A stretch of 64,000 nt of DNA from Linnemannia schmuckeri (lineage: Eukaryota > Mortierellomycota > Mortierellomycetes > Mortierellales > Mortierellaceae), in NCBI GenBank assembly GCA_029449235.1, contig JANATG010000006.1:1736001-1800000 (forward strand). The letters run 5' to 3'. A program made the position numbers and the translations under genes. Under the pieces are notes generated by a model. That model had not been told where the DNA came from, searched no databases, and saw only the letters and a program-made list of their open reading frames with translations. This document shows, piece after piece, positions 40,497 to 52,310 of the stretch (positions are counted from its first letter, which is position 1; each line of letters opens with the position of its first letter).

Positions 40497-43049
40497 CTAT
40501 CCTTTTAAAGAGTCCCTGTACAATTTCCTCCGCGCCTCCACCTGCCTCCGCTCCATGACAGTCAGAGTTCTTGAGGGTCCTTGCTCTACATCGTCATCGT
40601 CATCGCCGACCGTGGATGCTTCCCAAGTCAGGGACGGATTTTGGTGGGCCGGGCTATCCTCCTCCAACACAATATCCCACACTTTCTCCGCCTTTTCGTG
40701 GTTTCCGGCGCGATGCAGTCCAGCCACGATCGTCGAGTATGTCTTTAGGTTGGGCTGGATCTTGTACCGCTCCGTCATCTCTTTGAAATACTGTGTCGCC
40801 TTTTTCATCTGGTTCGCTTGTCCAAATCCGCTGATAAGAGATGTGAGTGTTACTACGTCGGGCGCTGGTGCAGGCGCTGGATCTGATGTGGTGTGAGAGG
40901 ATGACGTTTCGGCTGGATCACTTGAAGAGACAGCCTTGGGCGAGTTGGTATCTTGCGAGAGACTTGAGAGCGTAGCATACGTAGGAGCGGACTTGACAGG
41001 CTTTGAACGAATCCGGACTAGCTGAGGGTCCGACAGCGGATCGGCATCCTGCTCTAGCATAGACTCTCTCGGCGACTTGGCGGTGCGCTCCATGCTGCGA
41101 AAGACCTGGGTGGCAGACGAAAGATTGCCTCCAGTAATATGATACAGGATATTGGTGTTGAAGGTGACTGTATCAGCTGTAATACCATCCTGCTCCATGT
41201 CATAGAAGCACTGCCCAATGGAGGCGATATCCTTGGATTCGACGGCATGCTGCAAAAGGGCGTGAAGCATCGTGTTGTAAGTATAAATGTCGCGGTTGGA
41301 ACGAGTAGGTCGAAGTTGGTACTGAAGTTGATGTTGCTGTTGCTGATGCTGATGGTTGTCCTTGTCCTGAAGCTGTTCTGCACCGACATCGTCCTGAACC
41401 ATCTTGGTCTGGAGTCTCCGGTCTCGCTTGGACAGTTGGGCTGTGGTAGGAGCGCCGGCCATGCTGTCGTAGATCCTCTTCATGGTGGCCAGGTCTCTGT
41501 GTTTCTCGTAGTAGGCGAGCAAGGTGTTGTTGGTCACCAGATCTGGCTTGAGTTTCGATGGGTTGTAGGTCCTGAAGGCGGTTCTCCAATGAGGCGCTTC
41601 TGGGACCTTGTACTGGGCCATTTCGAGATACAACTTGACCAGGATATTCAACGTCACTATGTTCGGAACCACTCCTTGATCCCTCATCGCCACCACGTAT
41701 TTCGCGACATCCCTCGGATCCGCCACTGCGATTGCCCTTGCTGTCGCGGGATTGCTAATTTCGGAGTCCGTGAAATGCCCTTGGCTTGATATGGCTCCAG
41801 ACACGTCGACCCTGCCCCGTAACGAACTGCGCCGACGCTTTGCCCTCTTGCTCTCCGCCTCTGCTGCTGCCACGATGTCGAACCCAAAGCCTTTGACGGA
41901 GTAAGAATTTAAGATCCTGTTGAAGGTCGAGACTCTGTATCTTCGCCCCCCATCCAGAGTCTGATCAAACACGGTCCTTGCGAGATCATAAAGCTCGCTC
42001 TCACACGCCCCATGAACAAAGGAATCCATGAGCTTGACGGAGAGATGTATCGGCCTCGTCCGAGACCCCGACACGACAGTGGCATCCTGCGGAAAATCCT
42101 GAGAAAACTTCTCGTTGTTTAGAAGCATGTTCCCGATCCGCTCCAGAAGAAATCCGTCGAGTTGGCTCACTGCGATCCGAATAAAGCTGGTGAGGTAACG
42201 ACTGGGTAAAGCAATATCGCTCTCTCCCAAGGCCTCGAACAAGTCCATGGCGCGCTTCTTGTTCAACATCAGAAGCAGGCTGTCCAGCATGGTGGAGGCG
42301 AGAATTGTTGCATCTGATCTTGTCGGTTGTAAATCCTGCAATTGCTCGTCCTCCACCTGGCCTATTGACCCCACTCCCCATAAACCCACGGAACTCTGTG
42401 CCAAGCCCTCGACTTGACGCAAAAACTGCTTTTGATCCTGCCTTAGGAAGACTCCCAGAACTGCACAAGCGAGCGCTCGTTGCCATAGCTGTGATTCTTC
42501 GCCACCGATTTTGCCCATGCGGGCCATTGATGAACGCGCCAAAACAGAGACCGACTCCCAAAACTGCTGCTGGCTCGTGGAGTAATCCTGGATCGTTTCC
42601 AGAATGAACAAAAAGTCGTGTCTGTTGAGACCGTCGCAGTCTGTCCTGCAGATATCGAGAGCTCTGTTGTATATGGGTGAATGAGCGCCACCTTCGTCTT
42701 GCTGAAGTTGAAGTTCGAAAAGGCCTGGGTGGAGAGGAGTGGTGCGGGAGTATGCACTCATGGGTACAAAGCAGGTCGCTGTTATGGGGTCCCGCCATTC
42801 CTTCAGAGCTACAATCCTTTCAGATCGTTTCCGGATGATGCGTTCGGCAGTCGTCCAAGGATTGCGTGCAGATGCCTTTGCTGCTGAAGACAGCCGTGGA
42901 GGCGTGATGGCAGTGTCGAAAGCGGTATGGGCAGGTGCGATAGTGGCGTGTGTATCAGAGTGAAGAAGACGCCTGGCTGAACTGGAGACGCACTGCCTCC
43001 GGGCAGTCCCTAAAGGGTCACACAGAAATGGTGATTGATCAACGGTCAA
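40497..43049 (-). CDS. pentatricopeptide-repeat (PPR) protein, mitochondrial
   Basis: A single 850-residue exon. The N-terminus (RRQCVSSSARRLLHSDTHAT) is Arg/Ser-rich and fits a mitochondrial presequence. Helical pair repeats of the PPR type are seen from about residue 340 to 830, for example VVPNIVTLNILVKLYLEMAQ, LKPDLVTNNTLLAYYEKHRD, DIYTYNTMLHALLQHAV, ITADTVTFNTNILYHITGG, VVTLTSLISGFGQANQMKKA and KIQPNLKTYSTIVAGLHRAG. Such proteins bind specific organellar RNAs for processing, stability or translation. A Gln/His-rich stretch near residue 575 and a Pro/Ala-rich stretch near 755 are low-complexity inserts. The exact RNA target is unknown. Confidence 0.9.
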   Translation of the reverse strand: MTVDQSPFLCDPLGTARRQCVSSSARRLLHSDTHATIAPAHTAFDTAITPPRLSSAAKASARNPWTTAERIIRKRSERIVALKEWRDPITATCFVPMSAYSRTTPLHPGLFELQLQQDEGGAHSPIYNRALDICRTDCDGLNRHDFLFILETIQDYSTSQQQFWESVSVLARSSMARMGKIGGEESQLWQRALACAVLGVFLRQDQKQFLRQVEGLAQSSVGLWGVGSIGQVEDEQLQDLQPTRSDATILASTMLDSLLLMLNKKRAMDLFEALGESDIALPSRYLTSFIRIAVSQLDGFLLERIGNMLLNNEKFSQDFPQDATVVSGSRTRPIHLSVKLMDSFVHGACESELYDLARTVFDQTLDGGRRYRVSTFNRILNSYSVKGFGFDIVAAAEAESKRAKRRRSSLRGRVDVSGAISSQGHFTDSEISNPATARAIAVADPRDVAKYVVAMRDQGVVPNIVTLNILVKLYLEMAQYKVPEAPHWRTAFRTYNPSKLKPDLVTNNTLLAYYEKHRDLATMKRIYDSMAGAPTTAQLSKRDRRLQTKMVQDDVGAEQLQDKDNHQHQQQQHQLQYQLRPTRSNRDIYTYNTMLHALLQHAVESKDIASIGQCFYDMEQDGITADTVTFNTNILYHITGGNLSSATQVFRSMERTAKSPRESMLEQDADPLSDPQLVRIRSKPVKSAPTYATLSSLSQDTNSPKAVSSSDPAETSSSHTTSDPAPAPAPDVVTLTSLISGFGQANQMKKATQYFKEMTERYKIQPNLKTYSTIVAGLHRAGNHEKAEKVWDIVLEEDSPAHQNPSLTWEASTVGDDDDDVEQGPSRTLTVMERRQVEARRKLYRDSLKG

Positions 43050-43162
43050 TTTGATGTCTCTTATATCACTGATTTAGATCAATTGATCCGTTGGGTTCCT
43101 GAAACTGATAGACTGACTACATACTTGATCCGACAGTCGATGTAGCTGACGATTGTACCGTC

Positions 43163-43525
43163 ATGACGGCCCGCCTTGACTGGTATCTTTGCACGCAGCA
43201 TATCCGCTCTATAGCAGAGAGCGGCCGTCTTGGACCGGGTGGCGCACAAAATCTTTCTGAAAGTGTCCCCGTCTGGTCAGCAATAATGACACTCTGCCGA
43301 CTTGTTGCGAAGGTTGCTCGAGAAGATGGTGTTGAGTGGGACACTGTACGGGTAGAGAGCATCCATTTGCTCGAGGAGCATGACCGAGCCCTAAGTGTTG
43401 TTGCCATCGACAAGCAAGAAAGGAAAGGGACTCTCCTGGACGATATAATGGATCCCTATAATGACTGTGGACAAAAAAGGCAAAAAAAAGAAAATAAAGC
43501 GAGAGTTAGTTTATGTCGTCCGTAG
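43163..43525 (+). CDS. hypothetical small protein
   Basis: A 120-residue ORF, divergent from the PPR gene with 113 bp between starts. Residues 1-95 look like a genuine mixed helical protein (PVWSAIMTLCRLVAKVARED, VRVESIHLLEEHDRALSVVA); the last 20 are Lys/Gln-rich. No family was recognised. The product may be a single-exon protein or part of a longer gene whose 5' part lies in the PPR promoter. The opposite strand has a shorter open frame that looks like a shadow. Confidence 0.4.
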   Translation: MTARLDWYLCTQHIRSIAESGRLGPGGAQNLSESVPVWSAIMTLCRLVAKVAREDGVEWDTVRVESIHLLEEHDRALSVVAIDKQERKGTLLDDIMDPYNDCGQKRQKKENKARVSLCRP

Positions 43526-44074
43526 AGATGATCCTTTAAGAATGAATGTATATTCCATGCTAGTGTCTGTGTGCACCTTCCGTTCCTGCCAGCAGTCTTT
43601 TTTTTTCCTTCCCGCTGTTGATGGGTGTTGTGGTGGATGGGAGCAAGGGATGTTTCTTCGTGTGGGAAAGGAAAGAAAGAGTCAAAGGTGGTTGATCGTC
43701 GAGTTGGTCAGCCAGTTGCTCTGATCTGATCTCCGTCTCTCCCTCTTCTGCAAACCATCCCCAACGGGCGGGACAGAGACAAGAAATGCAGCATTTGCGA
43801 CAGTCTCTCCCACCTGTGACCTTCAATCTTCCTACTTTGCCTGCCCAAAGGCGTGACCCTTTCGTTGGTCATGGTGGCCCTACTCTTCCTTCCTCTCCCT
43901 CCCTTTCTCTCTCCCTCTCTTTCTCTCTCGTACTTCCTTCGTTATCACCATCACCCTGCGCATTCTTGCTTCCTCCCCCTCTATACAGTCAACACACCCA
44001 TTGCATACCCAGCTCCATTAACTCCCCCTACATTCTTTCAGGACCACCACAACTCTCTCACTTTTGTTACGCAT
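43526..44074. other. promoter region of the FIG4 gene
   Basis: A long C/T-rich stretch (about 43880-43990) on the coding strand precedes the FIG4 start, typical of fungal housekeeping promoters. No separate gene is seen. Confidence 0.55.
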
Positions 44075-47000
44075 ATGCCCGTGCCTGGAGAGACCTCGCC
44101 TGGTTCGCTCCCTGGCCTCTCTGAATTCTCCGCCTTCAAGTTCCCCCCTCCCCCAGCCAGGCCTGGCCATGTTGTCCTCAACCGCTTCGTTCTCTACGAG
44201 ACCAAAACTGTGAGCAAAACAGACAATAAATCCTTAGGCTTGATTTTGCATTGGCACTACACTCATATCCAGATCATGCATGGTCTCTGACCTTCAACCT
44301 CTTCTTACTCTCTCCTACCTTGCATACTCTTATAAAAGAGATTTTACATTGTCGGCACCAATGCCCCCGCGGGAACACGGTTTAGAGTCCTTAAAATCGA
44401 CCGTACCACAGCGCCGAGTGAGCTCAGCATCACCGAGGATGAGATGGTCTACTCCAAGGCGCAGGTTGACGACCTCCTCGAGATGATAGCCACTGGCAAC
44501 CGTTCGACAGGAGGGATGCGGGAGATTACAAAGTTCTATGGCATTGTAGGATTTGTCAGGTTTACGGAGGGATACTACATCACGCTGATCACCAAGAGAA
44601 GTCCCGTCGCCCTCATTGGCGGTCATTACATCTTTCATATCGATGCCACATCCTCAATCTCCATTCATTCCTCGACAACCCCGACCTCAAAGCTGGACAA
44701 GAACTCGGACGAGGCACGATATCTTCAGATGTTCCAAATGGTGGACTTGACAAAGAACTTTTACTTTTCCTACTCGTACGACATTACAAGGACTCTGCAA
44801 TGGAACATGACCAGGAACCCGCAGGTTGAAGGCCGCAACCGCATGTTTGTCTGGAATCAGTATCTCCTTGAAAACGCCTTTGGTGCCCAGACGGGGATCG
44901 AGAATCAGTGGGCTCTTCCCATTATGTACGGCTTTGTCGATCAGTCAAGTAAGTGCCAGCAAATGACGTCCTCGTTCATTCCCGTCCAAGGCTCCATACG
45001 TAATTTGCTTAACTGGACGCAACATGGTAACCAATGCACATCTTTGCTCTGTATTTATAGAACTCTCTATTCTGGGTCGAAACGTCTATGTCACCTTGAT
45101 TGCGCGGCGATCTCGCTTCTTTGCAGGAGCTCGATTCCTGAAGAGAGGAGCCAACGACAGGGTAAGACCCCCCCCCCCCCCCCCAGGTATACATCAATTT
45201 CTAATTATTTCCTTCAAACTAAACCTGACAAAGCCCACTATTGTTCAATTGGTATTTATTAGGGATATGTCGCCAACGATGTCGAAACAGAGCAAATCGT
45301 GTCGGAAATGTCAACCACCTCGTTTTACGGTGCAGGATCGCTCAACGCTAATCCTAACCACACATCATTTGTCCAGCATCGCGGCTCGATTCCTCTTTAC
45401 TGGGTTCAAGATGGAACTAACATGTCTCCAAAACCGCCTATTGAACTCAACGTCGTGGACCCTTACTTTTCTGCGGCGGCTCTGCACTTCGATGACATGT
45501 TCAAGCGTTACGGAGCACCGTGCATTGTTTTGAACCTGATCAAGGCTAAGGAGAAAACACCAAGAGAGTCTTTGCTGTTGAAAGAGTTTTCCGAGTGCAT
45601 CGAGTACCTCAACCAGTTCTTACCGGACGGAAAGAAGATCTGGCACATCAAGTGGGATATGTCAAGAGCGTCCAAGAGGTACTTTTCAGCTGCCATACGT
45701 TGATAATTGCATGAGAATGAGTTAACTGAGCATTAGAACATCATGTAAATTAACCATATTGCTTATACCTTTTGTCTTTAGTCCCAATGAGAACGTGATA
45801 TCTGTGTTAGAGATCATTGCCGAGCGAACGTTTGCGCAGACAGGGTTCTTTCACAGTGGCTACAACCAGGATTCAGCAAAGCAGCAGCACAAGAACGTCA
45901 TCTACGGATCTGGATTGCAAAACGGAGTTGTGCGAACGAATTGCATCGACTGCCTCGATCGTACCAATGCAGCTCAATTTGTCATTGCCAAATGTGCCCT
46001 TGGGCACCAGGTAAAATGTTATCGATTGTACACAAATATGGTGATAAGAACAACTTTTTTTACTTAAACAACTCAAGTGAGCTAAGCACTGGTTTCCTAC
46101 AACTACTCCAGTTGTACTCGCTAGGTCTTATCGCGGAACCAGTAGTCCCGTTCGACTGTGACCTGGTCAACATGCTGACAGAGATGTACCATGACCACGG
46201 TGACACCATTGCGCTTCAGTACGGAGGATCCCATTTAGTCAACACCATGGAAACCTATCGAAAAATCAACCAATGGACGAGTCAAAGTCGAGACATGATC
46301 GAGAGTATCCGTCGGTTCTACAGCAACAGCTTCGTAGGTAGGTTGCGAGACACGACGTTACTCTACGCAGAAGAGGGATCGTCTCATTAGGAGGCAATGC
46401 TCTAACAGAACTTCAACTTCAACACTACTAGATGCGGAGAAACAGGATGCGATGAACTTGTTTTTGGGCAACTATCGTGTCCAGAAGGGCACCGGTCCGG
46501 CACTGTGGGAACTTCCTGGAGACTATCACTTACACAACATTACCGATCCAGAGCTTAAAAAGCACAGGAAGAGCTACACCAAGTGGTGGTCACCAGATGC
46601 CCTCCTCCCACAGGAAGTCTTGGCCAGAAAAAGCTTTCTAGAGGCACAGGAGAAGGATTATGGCCGCTTTCACCTTCATGATGCCGGATATGATGACGAC
46701 TCTGGACTGATCTACGGAGACGAGGACGACTCACTTGATGACGATGATGACGACGATTACGATATGAATCCACAACGCACCTCTGAGCCTGATGAAGCAG
46801 AAGGCGCGCTGGAGCGGGACGACAGTAATGACCGGCTGGACAAGTACGACCCAAACTTGAAACAGTACAGCGCCAAACACTCTGAGGATGGTCCTCATCA
46901 TATAGAGGACCTTCGGTCAGAAGACGAAGACGAGTTTGCGTCCAATGGACAGCGAACACGACCGCTTGGCAAGAATGATCGCGTACACAGCATGCAGTCA

Positions 47001-49737
47001 GTCTTGTCAGAACAGTCTGCATCGTCTTTGAACGACGACGAACAAGGAATCCGGAAGTCGAGCTTAGATTCTTCCAAGCATTTGTCCGTTCATTCTATGA
47101 CGAGTTTGCAACTTGATCCTGCAGGCCTGACTCGTGAGCACGGGCAACAAGTGCATTCAACGGATAACGGGGCTCAATTTGTCAATACAGAATCTTCAAC
47201 AACTCCGACTTCGGAGAACTTGCCTCCAGGTCCACTGGAGAACGGGATGATGGATATTAAGGAACGGATAGTAGCTCCTCCTGTCTCTCCAAAGGATGGG
47301 GAAGCGAGCAAGCTCAACGCTTTGCCGATGTCATCGTCTTCCTCTGTATCCTCTATGCAACATTACTATCCTCGACGCCATCTCAGAAACTCCAGATCAA
47401 GGTCATCGATGGCTACATCTTTACGAAGTGGCCCAGGTAGCATTCAATTCACACGAGGAGAAAAGTTTGTCCAGGATGGCTTTGACGCCTGCGATGGCGA
47501 CGCCAACGAAGACTCGACTCCGGGAGGATGGGAGGAGTACTGGGACGAATACTATCGGCCGAAAGTGCAGACGTCGTTTCAGCGCCTTTTTGCCTACAAC
47601 ATGAACTCGACCAGCCGCTATATACCGCCCAAGTAAGTTTGCTCAACTGTATCGATTACTTATTCATTACAAATGAATGGGCGAAATCGATATGTACTGA
47701 CACACCTCTTACTTTCTTTGTAGCGTCAAGGATACATCTGAGCAAAGTCCATTTGAAGTACGGCAGAACCATCTGCTCTCGCAAGCGGAGATGAAGTAAG
47801 TCCAATATCGGTTGGTGCAAAGAGTCTGTATTGATTTTGATACAGCAGATGGCACACTCACCACAATATTTGTTACGTTTGCTTAATAGTGCCAAGGCAG
47901 CAGCAAAGTCGGAGAAGCGGTCAATGCTTAGCTGGTTGGGACTTTCAGGAGGAGGAGATAGCACTGGCGCCAATGACAAGAATTCGAACAACAATAACAG
48001 CAGCAACAAGAATTGGGCTGCATCTTCTAAGGCATCGTCGGCCTATTCTAACGGGTCCAAAACCCTTCCACTGAGCATGGGCCGCAAGAAAGGCTTTCTA
48101 TCTAGTTTAGACGAGAACGACGAGAAGGGCGGCGACCCAAAGTCAAGACACAAGGACGGTGTTGCCCATCATGCTCGCAGCAGTCGTCTATCGATCGCTT
48201 CTTTCCCAGTTACTAATGGCGAGTATGACGAGAAGGCTTCGCTTTCAGGTAGTACGCGGACTCTTGGCCATCACCTTGGTCAGGGTGGCAAAGTGCGGCT
48301 ACCTGTTCACGTCCCTCGAACCAAGGAGGAGGAGTGGGAGCTGACCAAGAATGTCTGGACCAACTTACCACAGTTTGCCATTCACGACCCTAATTTTGTC
48401 CCAGGGTCAACTGATGGCAAGAGTTCAGATTCGGCTGCGGATGACAAGTCTGGAGGAGGGGCGGATGGTGGTAAAGACGGACACTCAGCCGGGGTCATTG
48501 AAGGCGGAACCACTAAAGGTCGCTCGCATATTGAGGAGATGGTTAAGAAATCTCTGAATCCGGATGTTACTTCGCATGAGTCGAAGGAATATAAAAGGTA
48601 ACAAGGTCATTGTTTGAGTATAGGTAAAATACGAGGTTTTTACCATTCTATACATTACCATTCACTAACCATGGGTGCTTTGCTCAAACCTTTTCAATCA
48701 TGAATAGATATACCCAGCAGTTCAAGTCGATTAGGTTTGACTCCGTTCCGACAAAAGGCGCTGCTTCGTACGGGATCAACGCACAAGCGAGCCAAAAAGA
48801 AGAATGGCCTGTTGGAACTGCGCCCAACACAGCTGCACCTACTCCTCTCTCGGGTTCAGTGGCCAACGGACTCAGTCAGATGCAACATCCTTCAGGACAA
48901 CTCCAGCAGCGACCCAAAGGCGTAACAGCGAACAAAGTCGGAATGTCTACATCAAGTTCGTTATCGACAGCACGACCAGGGTGGATCGGGGCACAGCGGC
49001 AAGCGTACGGAGGCTCCTCGGGATCTACTATTACTATCGGAACAACCGACTTAAACGAGGAAGAGGAGTTTTACTATGCGGCCTCGCGAGGGATCGGCCC
49101 TAGCTCAGTGGTCAATAATAGCCATGTCACGGATCGCATGCGAGTTTTGACGTCAGGGTCCAACGAACTCTCTGGATCCAAGTCGTCACCACTGTCACCA
49201 AACTCACCCTCAACTGGTCAGCACTGGAGAGACAACCTGATGCCTGAGCCTCCTATCTTGCTTGCACCTTTGCAGACAACCATCAAGGCCCCGAGCGAAT
49301 CCGAGATGGTCCTGTATACTGCTCATGTCGAGTTGCCCAAGCTGACGCTGTATACTGTCGGCCAAACCTGCTTGAACCCGTACTGGGGCACGAATTCAGG
49401 AACGAGAGCTCGATATGATGCGTATATGATGTGGATCCTCAAGGGACGGTATGGGTACATGCCCAACACTGCAGGAGCAGGCGCTGGGCTGTTGCCATCG
49501 GCACAGGCCCAGGCTCAGGCCCAGGCTCAGTTATCAGGACGCCCACTTCGGAAAGGGAGCAGCCATGCGGATCAGTCTAACGGGGTGGAGTCGACGAATG
49601 GATCCGGTGCAGGAGGCAAGGACAAGCAGCTTCCGCTACTTCATCAGCAGCAGCACCAACAAACATTGGATGTGGCAAAGGGCGGCAAGAACAAGGATCG
49701 AAAGGAAAGGAAGACAGGCCTTGGAGTTGCATTTTAG
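44075..49737 (+). CDS. FIG4: SAC-domain phosphoinositide phosphatase, FIG4-like
   Basis: Ten exons, all GT-AG and phase-consistent: 44075-44209, 44339-44948, 45061-45161, 45263-45678, 45782-46010, 46112-46337, 46432-47632, 47724-47795, 47890-48597 and 48708-49737, giving 1575 residues. The N-terminal FIG4 lead ([18 protein letters not shown]) and SAC domain (about residues 100-510) carry the catalytic CX5R motif CIDCLDRTN with Cys475 and Arg481. By family it is the PI(3,5)P2 5-phosphatase that works with Vac14 and Fab1 on vacuole/endosome membranes. After about residue 600 come acidic (Asp-rich near 675), Ser-rich and AQ-repeat stretches, but short conserved segments remain ([24 protein letters not shown] and [20 protein letters not shown]). 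The total length is much greater than yeast Fig4 (about 880). Confidence 0.93.
45168..45184. repeat. poly(C) run of 17 nt in FIG4 intron 3
   Basis: Seventeen C directly after the GTAAGA donor of the intron at 45162-45262, ending in CAG. This places a decoy acceptor 25 nt from the donor. Confidence 0.95.
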
Positions 49738-50240
49738 AGTAGTTCATGGCTTTTTGCACATACATTTTTTACCACAGTGGCACCCACACCCTAAAGAGCT
49801 GATCTAAGTACAGAAGTTTCGTTTCTTGATCCCTCTTTACTGGACGATCATATTTCCTTCGATGAATGAGAGCTGGCTAAAGCAAACCTGCTTCGAAAAT
49901 GTCATTTTTGCTACTTCGGCTAAACACTAGGGTTGACAAGCAGGCTACTCCTGTCCTCGCACAGTTATAGTAAGGAGGAACTTTAGAGAAAACTCACTCT
50001 TGTGGACTGACAGGGGAGGGTGTAATCAAAGAAGTGAGAGTGGGATGGAGACTTGACAAACTTGATTCCTTCTTCCTTCGCTCCTTTCCATCTACTCGAG
50101 CAAAAATCAGGAGTTGAAAGGTGGTTGTCTTCTGTCGAGCAGAGAACAAGGCACTCTCGATATCTCTTTGTTTTACGGTAACAAAACAGCCTATCTCTCT
50201 TTTCACTTCTACTGCTTTCTTCTTGATCCCGCTTTTGCAA
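49738..50240. other. intergenic between FIG4 and a small ORF
   Basis: 3' flank of FIG4 and 5' flank of the next ORF. Open frames on both strands are short and compositionally random. No element was recognised. Confidence 0.5.
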
Positions 50241-50534
50241 ATGAACACTCACGACATTGTGGACACACATCCACACGGTTTTCAGCAGCAGTACTCAGCA
50301 TCCTCGACGTCCAGAAACTATGGCGAGTCTTCTGCCTCCTCGTCTTCATCACCGTCCTCCTTAGGTATAAAGAACCAGAGTGACCAGCAGCAGCGACCTC
50401 AGAACCACAACGACAGATCATACGACATATTTCCAAGAGACAAAAAAGGCAGAAGAATCACCAACATCGTCCGAAAGGATAGCATCAGACCCGACGAACC
50501 CAATCGTATCCTGCGGGATCTGGCGCTGAATTGA
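50241..50534 (+). CDS. hypothetical 97-residue protein
   Basis: The Met at 50241 starts a polar, Ser/Gln-rich N-terminal half, followed by a charged tail with DIFPRDKKGRRITNIVRKDS and RPDEPNRILRDLALN that looks selected rather than random. The frame is open further upstream, but that part resembles 5' UTR. No domain, signal peptide or membrane span is seen, and no family was recognised. Confidence 0.45.
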   Translation: MNTHDIVDTHPHGFQQQYSASSTSRNYGESSASSSSSPSSLGIKNQSDQQQRPQNHNDRSYDIFPRDKKGRRITNIVRKDSIRPDEPNRILRDLALN

Positions 50535-50649
50535 AAAGAACCCCATATAGCCTTGCACGCAAGGGCCCCTCTAGTATGTTCAGTATGTTACATCGGAGGC
50601 AGGCAAAGAACAAACCGTATTGGAGTACTAATGATCAGGCGCACTTTAA

Positions 50650-52310
50650 TAAGTAGAGTTTACGGTGCGAGGACAAAGGGTCGATGCGTCAAGCATGGAC
50701 AGCATCTTTAACTGCATCAGTGTAAGCCTATCATCATACACTTCTTGAGCGAATGGGTCTTATTAGTGCATGTATTCCTCTCAATCCATTAATATTCTAT
50801 CTTTCATATTGTTTAGCAACAAGTCAGTGTTACTGTCCTCGATGTGAATCAGGCCGAATACAAAGCCGGAGCCGATTTGGGCAATGATGAGTTCCTTGAA
50901 TGCCTGAAGCAACCAGTAAGCTCACACTTCACGGTACCTTTGTATAAGGAAGGGAATAATATGTGCCATTAACTCACTTGTCCTTCTTTTATATAAATGC
51001 TTAGAGGCCAGACTGGTCTGCCGTGCGGTGGATCAACATTAACGGGATGAGCTGGGCTATCAAACCAATAGCAACTGAATATGGTAAGCTTATAACACAT
51101 TGTATCTCTTTTATACATGTACCAATGCTTATTGCTCCGATTTGTAATACAAACAGTTTAACTATCTTGTTTACATGTGCACCATTTGGCGATTGAGGAT
51201 CTACTCCATGTCTCCAAAGAACAAAAGTCGGCATCTATCCTAAACAAACATACATCTCCTGTACCCTCCCGACTCTTCTGCGCAGCGATGATGAATTGAG
51301 ACAGGTCAACCCATACACCAGTTCACATGGAATCGACGTCGGCTTTCTGAGCCAACGGCTGCCGCTTGAACAACTCGATAGCTACAAACACTACCATTAC
51401 GCCGAAGAACAAAACTATGAGTATCTTCATATGGAGATGGAGCAAGCCACCATGTTGTTACTGGAAGGAGGCACACTGAGCACGCTCTTCCAAGCCTCTG
51501 GTTAGTCTGTCGTAGCCCCCATTATTGAGCGGCTCTCTCTCAACTACTCTCTTGTTCGAAACATGGCGATGCAAGTTTTCTCAGGCAGTCTGTTATTGAT
51601 GGGATCGTTGACCACGCTGTCCTATCGCGGACGCGTTCCGACACAAAATCAACAATCTGGAGTTCCGAGAACTTACACTGCCCAAGACGGTGTTTACCAG
51701 AGACCTTCACCGTGTGACCTCACAGCTATCAATGCTGAAGAGAACACTTGTCCCGACGCAGCTGTTGATTCTTTCGCTACGAGGCAAGGGTGGGCGGAGT
51801 CCGCTTAGTCTATTAGCACAGACTTACATGGGCGACATAATAGACCACTACAATACGATGGTGGAAGATATCGACACTATGCTCATTTTATGTGAGAAAC
51901 TGATCAACATGGTCAGATTGTTCCACATGTTACAAGGCCTTTTCATTATCAGTTGACCTCCTTAAATTGCTGCGATAGCCTGACCTCTCTGCACTTACGT
52001 GGTCGATTAGATCTTTAATCTCGTTGCATATGATACCAATAAGTCGATGTGTCGGCTGGCTCTGGTCGCCATCATCATTCTCCCGATCACATTCGTTGCT
52101 AGAGGTAAGGGACAACAATGCCTTTTGCTACCACAACACTTATTTCGGCACCAGATTCTTTTAAGTTTGCATTACATTATCCTTCTAGGTACGGCACCAA
52201 CTTTCAAAACTTTCCCGGACTGTCACATAACATTGGATGCTTTTGGACGATTTGTGGAATCGTCTTCGCTGTTTTTATAGATTACTCAAGTTTCGTTTCC
52301 TTCTTCTCGG
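50650..52310 (+). pseudogene. decayed CorA/ALR-type Mg2+ transporter gene
   Basis: Exon-like pieces occur in order. They are VTVLDVNQAEYKAGADLGND (from 50819), RPDWSAVRWININGMSW (51003), HHLAIEDLLHV, then TKVGIYPKQTYISCTLPTLL in another frame (about 51215). Next come LRQVNPYTSSHGIDVGFLSQ (51297) to a TAG at about 51503, and the APIIERLSL and FTRDLHRVTSQLSMLKRTLV helices. The first membrane helix is LALVAIIILPITFVA (52050), then YGTNFQNFPGLSHNIG and a second hydrophobic stretch. At least two 1-nt frameshifts (near 51212 and 51630) and the in-frame TAG disrupt it. The signature GMN loop reads GTN. Intact relatives import Mg2+; this copy appears non-functional. Confidence 0.75.

Noticed and set aside
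42001..42798. 265-codon minus-strand ORF inside the PPR gene
   Set aside because: Same strand, shifted frame of the real PPR coding sequence; no protein family pattern.
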